Assembly (NCBI RefSeq): GCF_003635165.1
Contig: NZ_ML058626.1
Coordinates: forward strand, 135,558 to 199,557
Length of the DNA: 64,000 bases
Source: Burkholderia sp. Nafp2/4-1b
GTDB lineage: Bacteria > Pseudomonadota > Gammaproteobacteria > Burkholderiales > Burkholderiaceae
Direction of reading: 5' to 3'
In this document: one piece after another, positions 33,868-44,140 of the stretch
Numbering within the stretch: position 1 is the stretch's first letter
Layout of the letters: each line of letters opens with the position of its first letter
Notes under the pieces: model-generated
The model's input: the letters and a program-made list of their open reading frames with translations, nothing else
What the model was told of the DNA's origin: nothing
Database searches by the model: none
Program-made: the position numbers and the translations under genes

Positions 33868-34710
33868 ATGAAAAACAGTCGAGCGCTCATGATGCTGATC
33901 ATCGCGATGGTCGCGGGGCTTGCCGCGGTCGTGTTCGCGTCCCGCTGGTTGATGAATACCTCCAGCAGCTCCATCACGTCGGTCGCGGTCGCGACCACCG
34001 ACCTGAACCTGGGCGAGCCGCTCGGGCCGAACCAGATCCATATGGTGAGCTGGCCGTCGGGCAGCGTGCCGACCGGCGCGTTCACCGACACGAAGGAACT
34101 CGAAGGGCGTGTCGTGCGCACGAGCCTCGCACGCGGCGAGCCGGTGATCGAGTCGAAGCTCGCACCGGTCGGCACGAAGGGCGGATTGTCCGCGGTGATC
34201 GCCGACGGCAGCCGCGCGATCACGGTGCGCGTGAACGACGTGGTCGGCGTCGCGGGCTTCGCGCTGCCGGGCAACTACGTCGACGTGATCGTCAATACGC
34301 AGGAACAGCAAGGCAAGACCGACGGGCAGAGCATCTCGAAGATCGTGCTCGAGCACATCCTCGTGCTCGCCGTCGCGCAGCAGGTCAGCCGCGACGACAC
34401 CGCACCGAAGGTCGTCAACGCGGTGACGCTCGAAGTCACGCCCGACCAGGCCGAACGCCTCGACCTCGCGCGCAGCGTCGGCACGCTGTCGCTCGTGCTG
34501 CGCAACCAGGTCGACCAGAAGACGCTGACTACCGACGGCGCGACCAAGCTCACGCTGCTCGGCAAGGCCCCGGCACCCGAGGCGCCCGCGGCTGCACCCG
34601 AACGCGTGAAGACCGTGCGCGTGCGGGTCGCGTCGCACGTCGCACCGGAAGCGCGCCGCGATTGCGTAGGGGTGCTGACCGGCGTGCGCGGCAGTATCGA
34701 ATGCTTCTGA
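33868..34710 (+). CDS. cpaB: Flp pilus assembly protein CpaB/RcpC
   Basis: The 280-residue protein has an N-terminal membrane anchor (LMMLIIAMVAGLAAVVFASRWLM), a SAF domain (about 40-105: VAVATTDLNLGEPLGPNQI, then LARGEPVIESKLAP), and the RcpC/CpaB domain (RAITVRVNDVVGVAGFALPGNYVDVIV). CpaB is a periplasmic partner of the secretin. The C-terminus after about 240 is an Ala/Pro linker and a Cys-containing end. It precedes cpaC by 113 bp. Confidence 0.95.
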   Translation: MKNSRALMMLIIAMVAGLAAVVFASRWLMNTSSSSITSVAVATTDLNLGEPLGPNQIHMVSWPSGSVPTGAFTDTKELEGRVVRTSLARGEPVIESKLAPVGTKGGLSAVIADGSRAITVRVNDVVGVAGFALPGNYVDVIVNTQEQQGKTDGQSISKIVLEHILVLAVAQQVSRDDTAPKVVNAVTLEVTPDQAERLDLARSVGTLSLVLRNQVDQKTLTTDGATKLTLLGKAPAPEAPAAAPERVKTVRVRVASHVAPEARRDCVGVLTGVRGSIECF

Positions 34711-34823
34711 AACCGTACAACACATCCAGATAACCAGATTAACCGGATCGGCCGCCGTCAGGGTACGGCGGCCTTGGAAGACGAAAACCGGCGCTTCGCC
34801 GGTCACTCGGGGGATCAGACGAA

Positions 34824-36836
34824 ATGAAGATCAATCCGCAACATTCAGGTGCCGGCCCGATGCGTACGCGCATCGCACGAGGCACGATGATGGCCGCGAT
34901 CCTGTGTGCCGGGACGCTGACCGTGTACAGCGCACTGGCCCAGGAAGGCGCCGAATCGGCCGCGCTGATGAAGGGCGGCGCGAGTGCACCGGCCGCCGTC
35001 GGGAAGGGGCCGATGCAGATGACGATCAGCATGGCGCCGGCGCCCGCCGCCGCCGCGGCCGCAACGGCGGGCCCGCTGCGCGGACCGAACTGCGTGGGCG
35101 CGGTGCGTGACTCGACCAGCGTGAGCGTGCCGCTCGGCAAGTCGCTGCTCGTGCCGATGCCGGAACCGGTCCGCAACCGCACGATCGGCAACCCGGCCGT
35201 TGCGCAGGCAACGATGGTGTCGCCGCAAACGCTCTACATCCTCGGGCTGTCGGTCGGCACGACCAACATGATCGTGCAGGGCCGCAGCGGTGCATGCCGC
35301 GTGATCGACGTGGCGGTCGGCGCGGATGCCGGCGGCCTGCAGGCGTCGTTGCTGCAGCTGATGCCGACCGAGCGCGACATTCACGTGTCGACCGCCGCCG
35401 GCACGATCGTGCTGGCCGGCAACGTGTCGAACTCGCAGGCCGCGCAGCAGGCCGTGCAGATCGCCCGTGCGTACAGCGACAGCGCCGGTGAAGGCGGTGG
35501 CGGTGCGAAGGGCGGCGGCGTGCTGAACATGCTCGCCGTCACGTCGCCGCAGCAGGTGATGCTCGAGGTGAAGGTCGCCGAAGTGTCGAAGACGCTGATC
35601 AACCAGATGGGCAGCGCGTTCAACATCCAGGGCGGCTTCGGTTCGTGGAGCGGGGCGCTGGTCAGCAACCTGCTCGCGGGCGTCGCGAGCGGCGCGATCT
35701 TCAACAAGGCGAACAACAAGCCGTTCAGCGTCGCGGCCGATGCGCAGAACACCGACAACCTGGTGAAGATCCTCGCGGAACCGAATCTCGTGACGATCAG
35801 CGGCCAGGAGGCGACGTTCCTCGCCGGCGGCAGGATCTTCATCCCGGTTCCGCAGAGCAGCGGCATCGGTAACTCGTCGATCACGCTGCAGGAAGAGGAA
35901 TTCGGCGTCGCGCTGAAGTTCACGCCGACGGTGCTCGCGAACGGCCGGATCAGCCTGAAGGTCGCGCCGGAAGTGTCGGAGCTGTCGCAGACGGGCGTCA
36001 CGCTGAGCGCGACCAACGTCGGCGGCACGTCGATCCTGCCGTTGATCACGACGCGGCGCGCATCGACGACGGTCCAGATGGGCGACGGCGAATCGTTCGC
36101 GATCGGCGGGCTGATCAAGGACAACGCGACCGGCGCGCTGAAGGCGATCCCGGGTGTCGGCGAAGTGCCGGTGCTCGGCGCGCTGTTCCGCAGCACGTCG
36201 TTCCAGCAGGACCGCACCGAGCTGATCTTCCTGATCACGCCGCACCTGGTGAAGCCGCTGCAGACCGCCGACGCGCCGTTGCCGACCGACAGCTTCTCGA
36301 AGCCGAACGAAGCAGACGTGTATGCGACCGGCAACATGGAAGGCCGCAAGGGTACCCGCAAGCAGAGCGCACCGCCCGCGAGCGGCGCAGCGGATGCACC
36401 GCAGACGCCGGCTCCGGCGCCGCAATCGAGCACGCCCGCTGCGTCGGCCGCCGCATTGCCCGCACCGCGTGCGCCGCAGGCAGCCGTTGCACCGGCGCCG
36501 GTGCCGGCACAGCCGGAGAAGGCAGCGGCTGCCGCGGCCGACGCAGCCGACGCAGCCGGGGCCGTGAGCGTCGAGCCGGTACCGAACGCGCAGCCGCGGT
36601 CGGAGCCGCTCATGCAGCCGCTCACGCAGTCGCTCACGCAGTCGCACACCCCACCGCAGGCCGATACGGCCGTTGCGGCGCGGATCGCGCGCATCGAAGC
36701 CGCAGCCGCGCGCCTCGCGGCGGCTGGCTCCGGCACGCCGGCCAAACCCGCGCCGCATTCGAAGCCCAGCTTGCCGGCCGCCACCCGTGCGGAGATCGCG
36801 CGGGCGAACGCAGGCCCCGAATCCACCGATCGTTGA
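34824..36836 (+). CDS. cpaC: Flp pilus outer-membrane secretin CpaC/RcpA with long Ala/Pro-rich tail
   Basis: The 670-residue protein has a signal peptide ending around ALAQEG, the CpaC N-terminal domain (SVPLGKSLLVPMPEPVRNRT, then YILGLSVGTTNMIV), a BON-like region (about 185-215) and the secretin core from about 245 (VMLEVKVAEVSKTLINQMG; LAEPNLVTISGQEATFLAGG) to about 480 (TELIFLITPHLVKPL). It forms the outer-membrane channel of the pilus. About 180 further residues are Ala/Pro/Gln-rich and of low complexity with an MQPLTQSLTQ repeat, an extension longer than usual for CpaC. An ATG at 34860 is an alternative start nearer the signal peptide. Confidence 0.94.
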   Translation: MKINPQHSGAGPMRTRIARGTMMAAILCAGTLTVYSALAQEGAESAALMKGGASAPAAVGKGPMQMTISMAPAPAAAAAATAGPLRGPNCVGAVRDSTSVSVPLGKSLLVPMPEPVRNRTIGNPAVAQATMVSPQTLYILGLSVGTTNMIVQGRSGACRVIDVAVGADAGGLQASLLQLMPTERDIHVSTAAGTIVLAGNVSNSQAAQQAVQIARAYSDSAGEGGGGAKGGGVLNMLAVTSPQQVMLEVKVAEVSKTLINQMGSAFNIQGGFGSWSGALVSNLLAGVASGAIFNKANNKPFSVAADAQNTDNLVKILAEPNLVTISGQEATFLAGGRIFIPVPQSSGIGNSSITLQEEEFGVALKFTPTVLANGRISLKVAPEVSELSQTGVTLSATNVGGTSILPLITTRRASTTVQMGDGESFAIGGLIKDNATGALKAIPGVGEVPVLGALFRSTSFQQDRTELIFLITPHLVKPLQTADAPLPTDSFSKPNEADVYATGNMEGRKGTRKQSAPPASGAADAPQTPAPAPQSSTPAASAAALPAPRAPQAAVAPAPVPAQPEKAAAAAADAADAAGAVSVEPVPNAQPRSEPLMQPLTQSLTQSHTPPQADTAVAARIARIEAAAARLAAAGSGTPAKPAPHSKPSLPAATRAEIARANAGPESTDR

Positions 36837-36856
36837 AGCCATCCAAGGGGAAGCTC

Positions 36857-37156
36857 ATGAAATCCGCCTACCTCGTATTCGTGCGCCGCGCGGCGCTCGC
36901 TGTCCCACTCGCGTTCGCGCTCGCCGGTTGCATGTCGTCGACGCCGGTGTGGGACACCCGCTTCGGCGACTCGGTCCGCGCCGTCACGCAGGCCCAGATC
37001 ATCGATCCGCATGCCGCCGACCACGCTGCATCGCGCCCGGGCGTCGAAGGCAGCGCCGCGGCGGCCGCACTCGACAACTACGACAAGTCGTTCAAGACCC
37101 CCGAGCCGAAAGCGAATGCATTCGTGATCGGGATCGGCAAGGGGTCGGGGCAGTAA
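36857..37156 (+). CDS. Small Tad-locus lipoprotein
   Basis: The 99-residue product has a lipoprotein signal peptide with lipobox LAGC (Cys at about residue 25) and a short mature part containing DTRFGDSVRAVTQAQIIDPHA. It occupies the place between the secretin and TadG genes where some Tad loci encode a CpaD or pilotin-like lipoprotein. I know no named domain; a role in secretin placement is inference from position. GGGGAAGCTC precedes the ATG. Confidence 0.88.
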   Translation: MKSAYLVFVRRAALAVPLAFALAGCMSSTPVWDTRFGDSVRAVTQAQIIDPHAADHAASRPGVEGSAAAAALDNYDKSFKTPEPKANAFVIGIGKGSGQ

Positions 37157-37181
37157 CACAGGCAAGCTCAGGGAGAACGCC

Positions 37182-38453
37182 ATGTCCAGCGCAGCTCGTC
37201 ATCCGAAACTCACGCGTCGCGGTATGCGTCGCCAGCAAGGCGCCGTCGCGATCATCGTCGGCCTCGCACTGGCGGTGATGATCGGGTTCGTCGGGCTCGC
37301 GCTGGACCTCGGCAAGCTGTACGTCACGCGCAGCGAATTACAGAACAGCGCCGACGCATGCGCACTGTCCGCGGCCCGCGACCTGACGACGGCCATCAGC
37401 CTGCAGGTCGCGGAAGCGGACGGCATCGCCGCCGGCCACGCGAATTTCGCGTTCTTTCAGCAGAACGCGGTACAGATGCAGACGGATTCGAACGTCACGT
37501 TCAGCGATTCGCTGACCAACTCGTTCCTCACCAAGACGGCGGTCACCACGCCGGCGAACATCAAGTACGTGAAGTGCACCGCGCAGCTGAGCAACATCGC
37601 GCACTGGTTCATCGAGGTGCTGAACACGGTTCCCGGCGTGCAGGTCGCGAACGCGGCGCAGGTCTCGGCCAGTGCGATCGCGACGGTCGGCGCCGGGCAG
37701 ACCACCTGTGCGATCCCGGTGTTCGTGTGCAAGGCCGCGTCCGCCGCGCCCTACAAGGTGGGCGACTGGATCTCGTCGCCGTCCGGTTCGTCGACGACGT
37801 ACGGGCCCGGCAACTTCGGCTGGGCGGCGCTCGACGGCTCGACCAACGAACCGACCATCGCCAACGAACTGTCGGGCAATACCTGCAACATCACGTCGCC
37901 GCCCGACCTCGGGTCGACGGGCCTGAAATCCGCATCGCTGCGCGCGTGGAATACCCGCTTCGGCATCTATACGAACGGCGCCAACGGGTCGAGCGGCCAG
38001 CCGGACTTCACCGGCTATGCATACGTCGGCCCGAATTACGGGCCGCCGGGAACGGCCGGCATCGTCGGCGATGCGTACACGCAATTCGTGATCGATCGCA
38101 CCAAGTTCAAGGCCTACCAGGGCGACGGCGCGCCGCCGACCGGCAGCGGCATCTCGACCAACGGGACAGTCACCGGCAGCAACTACCAGACGTTCGGCGG
38201 AGACCGGCGGGTCGCGCTCGCTCCCGAGGGCGACTGCTCGACGCTGAACGGGGCAAGCACCAAGCTGCATGTCACGCAGTGGGACTGCGTGCTGATGCTC
38301 GATCCGCTGCCGTTCAGCCCGGGTGCCGGCGGGGTCGTCGCGCATCTCGAATACCTCGGCTCGGCGTCATCCGGCAACACGCCCTGCGCGACGCACGGTT
38401 TGCCGGGCAGCGGCAGCTCGGTCGGCCTCAAGGTGCCGATGCTCGTTCAATAG
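37182..38453 (+). CDS. tadG: TadG-like Flp pilus minor component
   Basis: The 423-residue protein has the TadE/G N-terminal hydrophobic segment after an Arg-rich leader (RRQQGAVAIIVGLALAVMIGFVGLALDLGKLYVTRSELQNSADACALSAARDL), the hallmark of TadG proteins. The remaining part is a periplasmic region rich in Gly, Thr, Ser and Asn, with several Cys (about ten) that could form disulphides. No VWA MIDAS motif was seen. It is the largest of three minor-pilin-like proteins in this operon. Confidence 0.92.
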   Translation: MSSAARHPKLTRRGMRRQQGAVAIIVGLALAVMIGFVGLALDLGKLYVTRSELQNSADACALSAARDLTTAISLQVAEADGIAAGHANFAFFQQNAVQMQTDSNVTFSDSLTNSFLTKTAVTTPANIKYVKCTAQLSNIAHWFIEVLNTVPGVQVANAAQVSASAIATVGAGQTTCAIPVFVCKAASAAPYKVGDWISSPSGSSTTYGPGNFGWAALDGSTNEPTIANELSGNTCNITSPPDLGSTGLKSASLRAWNTRFGIYTNGANGSSGQPDFTGYAYVGPNYGPPGTAGIVGDAYTQFVIDRTKFKAYQGDGAPPTGSGISTNGTVTGSNYQTFGGDRRVALAPEGDCSTLNGASTKLHVTQWDCVLMLDPLPFSPGAGGVVAHLEYLGSASSGNTPCATHGLPGSGSSVGLKVPMLVQ

Positions 38454-38466
38454 AGGAGACGCGATC

Positions 38467-39000
38467 ATGAAAAGGCTCCCGATTCGCCGGTCACGCATGC
38501 GCGGTGCCGCCGCGGTCGAATTCGCGCTCGTGCTGATGCCGATGATCGTGCTCGCGACCGGCGTGGCCGAGTTCGGCCGCGCGATCTACCAGTACGAGAC
38601 GCTGACCAAGGCGACGCGCGACGCGGCCCGCTACCTGTCGGTCTATCTGCCGACCGACAGCGCGTATCCGCTCGCGGCGGCGCAATGCCTCGTCGTCTAC
38701 GGCAACACGACCTGCGGGACTGCCGGCACCGAGCTGGTGCCGGGGCTCACGACATCGATGGTGATCGTCTGCGACGCCACGCATTCGCCCGATTGCGCCG
38801 ACGCATCCGATCCGGCGCAGTTCGCGAACCTGCCGACCTACGACTCGACCAACAACGCGGCCAGCGGCACGGCGACCGGCAGCATCAACGTCGTCGAGGT
38901 GAAGGTGAAGGGCTATCAGTACCAGCCGATTCCGGCCTACCCGGGGCTGTCGTCGATCACCTTCGGCAACATCGTCACCGTGATGAGGCAAGTGTCATGA
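38467..39000 (+). CDS. TadE-like minor pilin (1)
   Basis: The 177-residue pseudopilin has MRGAAAVEFALVLMPMIVLATGVAEFGRAIYQYETLTKATRDAARYLS, the TadE signature with the conserved Glu after the predicted processing site. The remainder is extracytoplasmic with four Cys. It overlaps the next TadE-like gene by ATGA. TadE-type proteins are thought to prime or cap Flp pilus assembly. Confidence 0.93.
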   Translation: MKRLPIRRSRMRGAAAVEFALVLMPMIVLATGVAEFGRAIYQYETLTKATRDAARYLSVYLPTDSAYPLAAAQCLVVYGNTTCGTAGTELVPGLTTSMVIVCDATHSPDCADASDPAQFANLPTYDSTNNAASGTATGSINVVEVKVKGYQYQPIPAYPGLSSITFGNIVTVMRQVS

Positions 39001-39440
39001 ACGCGCGCCCCTTTTCGCCGTCGCGCCGTCGCGCCCAACGTGGCGCCACGAACGTCGAATTCGCGCTGGTCGCATCGATCCTGGTCATGCTGCTGATCGG
39101 CATCTTCGAATTCGGGCGCGTGCTGTTTTACTGGAACACGGCGAGCGAAGCCATCCGGCTCGGTGCACGCACCGCGGTCGTCTGCGACGTGAACGCCGCC
39201 GGCGTCGTGAAGCGCGTGAAGTCGCTGCTGCCGATTCTGGCGAACTCGAACGTGTCGGTGAGCTACACGCCGTCGGGTTGCGACGTGAGCTCATGCTCGT
39301 TCGTGACCCTCAGCGTCACCAACGTCACCGTGAATACGATGATCCCGATCGCCCACTTCGCGATCACGATGCCGCCGTTCACCACGACGCTGCCGAGGGA
39401 AAGCCTGAACTCCTCGACGGGCGGAACCGCCTGTCAATAA
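38997..39440 (+). CDS. TadE-like minor pilin (2)
   Basis: The 147-residue pseudopilin contains RGATNVEFALVASILVMLLIGIFEFGRVLFYWNTASEAIRLGAR, again the TadE signature with Glu at the start of the hydrophobic helix. It has a Cys pair near GCDVSSCS. Its ATG overlaps the stop of the preceding TadE-like gene, so the two are translationally coupled and probably act together. Confidence 0.93.
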   Translation: MNARPFSPSRRRAQRGATNVEFALVASILVMLLIGIFEFGRVLFYWNTASEAIRLGARTAVVCDVNAAGVVKRVKSLLPILANSNVSVSYTPSGCDVSSCSFVTLSVTNVTVNTMIPIAHFAITMPPFTTTLPRESLNSSTGGTACQ

Positions 39441-39461
39441 TCGAACCGACGAGGCACAGTC

Positions 39462-40670
39462 ATGATCAATATCCTCGTAGCTGCCGACGATACCGCCCGG
39501 CTCACGCAGATCGCGCGCCTGGTCACCGACAGCGGACACTATCGCGTGACGCGCGCGCATGGGCGTCCATCCCAGATCGAGCATCGAACCGACGGGCTCG
39601 ATTCATTCGATATCCTGCTGGTCGACGGCGCGACGACCGAAGGGGCCGAGCTGGCGGCGATCGAGCGGATCTGCCGCGTGCATCCGGGGCTGACCGGCAT
39701 CCTGGTGGCCGCCGATGCGTCGCCGCACGTGCTGCTGGACGCGATGCGCGCCGGCGTGCGCGACGTGCTGCAGTGGCCGATCGACCCCGCGGCGCTCGGC
39801 CGTGCGCTCGAACGTGCCGCCGCGCAAAGCACGCGGCGCGACGCCGAGGATACGCGCTTCGTGTCGTTCATGTCGTGCAAGGGCGGCGCGGGCACGAGCT
39901 TCGTCGCGAGCAACGTCGCGTACGAGATCGCCGAAGGCCACAAGCGCCGCGTGCTGCTGGTCGATCTGAACCAGCAGTTCGCGGATGCCGCATTCCTCGT
40001 CAGCGACGAGACGCCGCCGTCGACGCTGCCGCAGCTGTGCGCGCAGATCGAGCGGCTCGACGGCGCGTTTCTCGATGCGAGCGTTGCGCACGTGACGCCG
40101 ACCTTCCACGTGCTCGCGGGCGCGGGCGACCCGGTCAAGGCCGCGGAGCTGCGCGCGGATGCGCTCGAATGGATCCTCGGCGTCGCGGCGCCGCGCTACG
40201 ACTTCGTGATCTTCGATCTCGGCGTGAGCGTCAATCCGCTGTCGATGATCGCGCTGGATCGCAGCGACCAGGTCCAGCTCGTGCTGCAGCCCGCGATGCC
40301 GCACGTGCGCGCGGGCCGCCGGCTGCTGGAGATTCTCGTGTCGCTCGGCTATCCGACCGACCAGTTGCGGCTGGTGGTGAACCGGATGACGCGCGCGAGC
40401 GAGCGGTCCCGCACCGCGCTCGAGGAAGTGCTCGGCCTGCGCACCAGCGCCACGATACCCGACGACGCCGACACCGTGCGCGAAGCGCTTGACCAGGGGC
40501 ATCCGGCCTCGCGCGTCGCGCGCGGCGCCGCGGTGACGCGGGCATTGCAGGCCTGCGCGAAGCAGATCGTCGAAGGCGACGTGCGCATCAAGCACGGCAC
40601 GTCCACCAGCGAACCGTTGATGTCCCGGCTGTTCGGCCGCAAGGCCACGCCGAAGCTCAAGTCCATGTGA
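39462..40670 (+). CDS. cpaE: Pilus assembly ATPase CpaE/TadZ (MinD/ParA-like)
   Basis: The 402-residue protein has an atypical receiver-like N-terminus (about 1-120: INILVAADDTARLTQIARLV) and a ParA/MinD-like ATPase domain with the deviant Walker A KGGAGTSF at about 141-148 (FVSFMSCKGGAGTSFVASNVA) and a switch region VIFDLGVSVNPLSM. TadZ/CpaE positions the Tad machinery at a cell pole. It starts 21 bp after the TadE genes and is followed by cpaF. Confidence 0.95.
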   Translation: MINILVAADDTARLTQIARLVTDSGHYRVTRAHGRPSQIEHRTDGLDSFDILLVDGATTEGAELAAIERICRVHPGLTGILVAADASPHVLLDAMRAGVRDVLQWPIDPAALGRALERAAAQSTRRDAEDTRFVSFMSCKGGAGTSFVASNVAYEIAEGHKRRVLLVDLNQQFADAAFLVSDETPPSTLPQLCAQIERLDGAFLDASVAHVTPTFHVLAGAGDPVKAAELRADALEWILGVAAPRYDFVIFDLGVSVNPLSMIALDRSDQVQLVLQPAMPHVRAGRRLLEILVSLGYPTDQLRLVVNRMTRASERSRTALEEVLGLRTSATIPDDADTVREALDQGHPASRVARGAAVTRALQACAKQIVEGDVRIKHGTSTSEPLMSRLFGRKATPKLKSM

Positions 40671-40689
40671 ATCTTTCGGGGAAACCATC

Positions 40690-42057
<1,368 letters not shown>

Positions 42058-42090
42058 CGACGCGCGATCGTCTGATCCCGGGGAGGTTTC

Positions 42091-43068
42091 ATGGACTCGA
42101 TCTTTTACGGTTTTGTGATTCTCACCTTCGTCGCGGTCGTGCTCGCGATCGAGGGCGTCTATCAATGGTGGAACGCGCGCCACGGTGCCGCGGCACGCCG
42201 GATCGAGTCGCGCCTGCGCGCGATGTCGGCCGGCGGCAGCGTGCAGCAGGAGCGGATGTCGATCCTGAAGAAGCGGATGCTCGACGAGACGAAACCGTTC
42301 GACCGGCTGTTGCTGCGCGTGCCGCGCGTGCAATCGCTCGATCTGATGCTGCAGCAATCGGGGCTCGACTGGACGGTCGCGAAGCTGGTCGTGCTCAGCG
42401 CCGCATTTCCGGTGGCGACTGCGCTGGTCCTGAGCTTGACGCCGCTGCCGCTGATCGCCGTGATACCGATTGCGCTGCTGACCGCGTGCCTGCCGACACT
42501 ACGTGTGACGCGGTATCGCAACCGGCGGTTGCTCAAGCTCGAACGGCAGCTGCCCGACGTATGCGACATGATCGCGCGGGCGCTGCGCTCCGGCCACTCG
42601 TTCACGAGCGCGCTCGGGATGGTCGGCGAGGAGTTTCCCGATCCGATGGGCGGTGAATTCCGGATCACGTTCGACGAGATCAATTACGGCGTGTCGCTGC
42701 ACGATGCGCTGGTGAACTTCGCGACGCGCGTGCCGGCCCAGGATCTGCGCTACTTCGTGATCGCGGTGCTGATCCAGCGCGAGACCGGCGGCAACCTGGC
42801 CGAACTGCTCGACAGCATCGCAGCGCTGGTGCGCGAACGCTTCAAGCTGTTCGACAAGGTGCGCGTGCTGTCGGCGGAAGGGCGGCTGTCGGCCTGGATC
42901 CTCGGCCTGCTGCCGTTCGGCACCGCAGCCATGATGGCCGTGCTGAACCGGGAGTTTCTGTCAGTGCTCTGGCAGGATCCGGCCGGCATCAAGATGGTCG
43001 GCGCGATGCTGACGTCGATGTTTTTCGGCGTGCTGTGGATTCGCCGCATCATCCGGATTCGCGTCTGA
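42091..43068 (+). CDS. tadB: Inner-membrane platform protein TadB
   Basis: The 325-residue protein has an N-terminal span (FVILTFVAVVLAIEGVYQWW), two central spans and a T2SSF domain (LERQLPDVCDMIARALRSGHSFTSALGMVGEEFPDPMGGEF) followed by a C-terminal membrane pair. With TadC it forms the GspF-like platform. GGGGAGG precedes the ATG and the spacing to cpaF is 33 bp, consistent with one transcript. Confidence 0.95.
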   Translation: MDSIFYGFVILTFVAVVLAIEGVYQWWNARHGAAARRIESRLRAMSAGGSVQQERMSILKKRMLDETKPFDRLLLRVPRVQSLDLMLQQSGLDWTVAKLVVLSAAFPVATALVLSLTPLPLIAVIPIALLTACLPTLRVTRYRNRRLLKLERQLPDVCDMIARALRSGHSFTSALGMVGEEFPDPMGGEFRITFDEINYGVSLHDALVNFATRVPAQDLRYFVIAVLIQRETGGNLAELLDSIAALVRERFKLFDKVRVLSAEGRLSAWILGLLPFGTAAMMAVLNREFLSVLWQDPAGIKMVGAMLTSMFFGVLWIRRIIRIRV

Positions 43069-43106
43069 CGCGCGTCTCGATCTTCACGAACCGATTCGAG
43101 GCTGTC

Positions 43107-44078
43107 ATGCAAAATCTCAACGTAGTACATACCGTGATGCTGGCGGGCTTGTTCGTCTTCGTCGTGGGCGGCGTGCTCGTCGCGATGCTGCTGTTTGCGC
43201 CGCGCAGCATGGAACGCCGGATTCAGCAGGCGAGCGGGGCCAGTGCGGGCATCGGCGCCGGCGCGGACGACGGCGGCCAGCCGTCGCGCTGGATGGCGAA
43301 GCTCGTCGAGCTGTCGCAACCGATCTCCCGGCTGTCCGTGCCGCAGGAGGGCTGGGAGAATTCGCCGCTGCGCATCCGCATGATGAATGCCGGCTGGCGC
43401 GATCCGAACGCGGGGGCGCTCTACTACGCGGCGAAGACGGTGCTCGCGCTGGCGCTGCCGGGCGCTGCGCTGCTGGCGCTCGCGACGACGCGGCTCGCCG
43501 ATGAGCGGATGCTGCTGTCGTTCATCCTCGTGGCGCTCGCCGGGATCGGCTACTACGTGCCGAACGTGATCCTGTCGCGGCGGATCGCGACGCGTCAGCG
43601 GCTGATCTTCGAGGAATTTCCGGACGCGCTCGACCTGCTGACGGTCTGCGTGGAGGCCGGGCTCGGGCTCGATGCAGGGCTGATGAAGGTGAGCGAGGAG
43701 CTGCGCTTTCGCAGCGAAGTGGTCTCGAGCGAACTCGACCTGCTGCTGCTCGAAATGCGTTCCGGCTTCACGAAGGAAACCGCGCTGCGCAATCTGGCGC
43801 TGCGGACCGGCGTCGAGGATATCGAATCGTTCTGCGCGATGCTGATCCAGGCCGACCGCTTCGGCACGAGCATCGCCGAATCGCTGCGCGTGCTGTCGGA
43901 CATGCTGCGCACGCGGCGCCGGATGCGCGCCGAGGAGCGGGCCGCGAAGATCGCGCTGAAGCTGCTGTTTCCGCTGATCTTCTGCATCTTCCCCGCGCTG
44001 ATGTGCGTGTTGCTCGGGCCGGCGATGATTCATGTGTATCGCGTGCTGCTGCCGACCTTCACCAGTATCGGACAGTAG
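43107..44078 (+). CDS. tadC: Inner-membrane platform protein TadC
   Basis: The 323-residue protein has an N-terminal span (MLAGLFVFVVGGVLVAMLLF), two middle spans and the T2SSF domain (FEEFPDALDLLTVCVEAGLGLDAGLMKVSEEL; RSGFTKETALRNLALRTGVEDIESF). It is the last recognisable gene of the Tad operon. I chose the ATG at 43107 because the upstream extension of the frame overlaps tadB. No tadD (TPR lipoprotein) or tadF gene follows. Confidence 0.94.
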   Translation: MQNLNVVHTVMLAGLFVFVVGGVLVAMLLFAPRSMERRIQQASGASAGIGAGADDGGQPSRWMAKLVELSQPISRLSVPQEGWENSPLRIRMMNAGWRDPNAGALYYAAKTVLALALPGAALLALATTRLADERMLLSFILVALAGIGYYVPNVILSRRIATRQRLIFEEFPDALDLLTVCVEAGLGLDAGLMKVSEELRFRSEVVSSELDLLLLEMRSGFTKETALRNLALRTGVEDIESFCAMLIQADRFGTSIAESLRVLSDMLRTRRRMRAEERAAKIALKLLFPLIFCIFPALMCVLLGPAMIHVYRVLLPTFTSIGQ

Positions 44079-44110
44079 GCGGCGCGGCGTGGCCGCGCGA
44101 ACCTGACGTG

Positions 44111-44140
44111 CGTGCCGACCGGCCATCGCCGATCGGCACG
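44111..44140 (+). terminator. Stem-loop after tadC, possible terminator
   Basis: CGTGCCGACCGG, a six-base loop, then CCGATCGGCACG form a 12-bp stem with one G-T type mismatch, 33 bp after the tadC stop. There is no U-tract, so termination may be weak or Rho-dependent. Confidence 0.5.
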
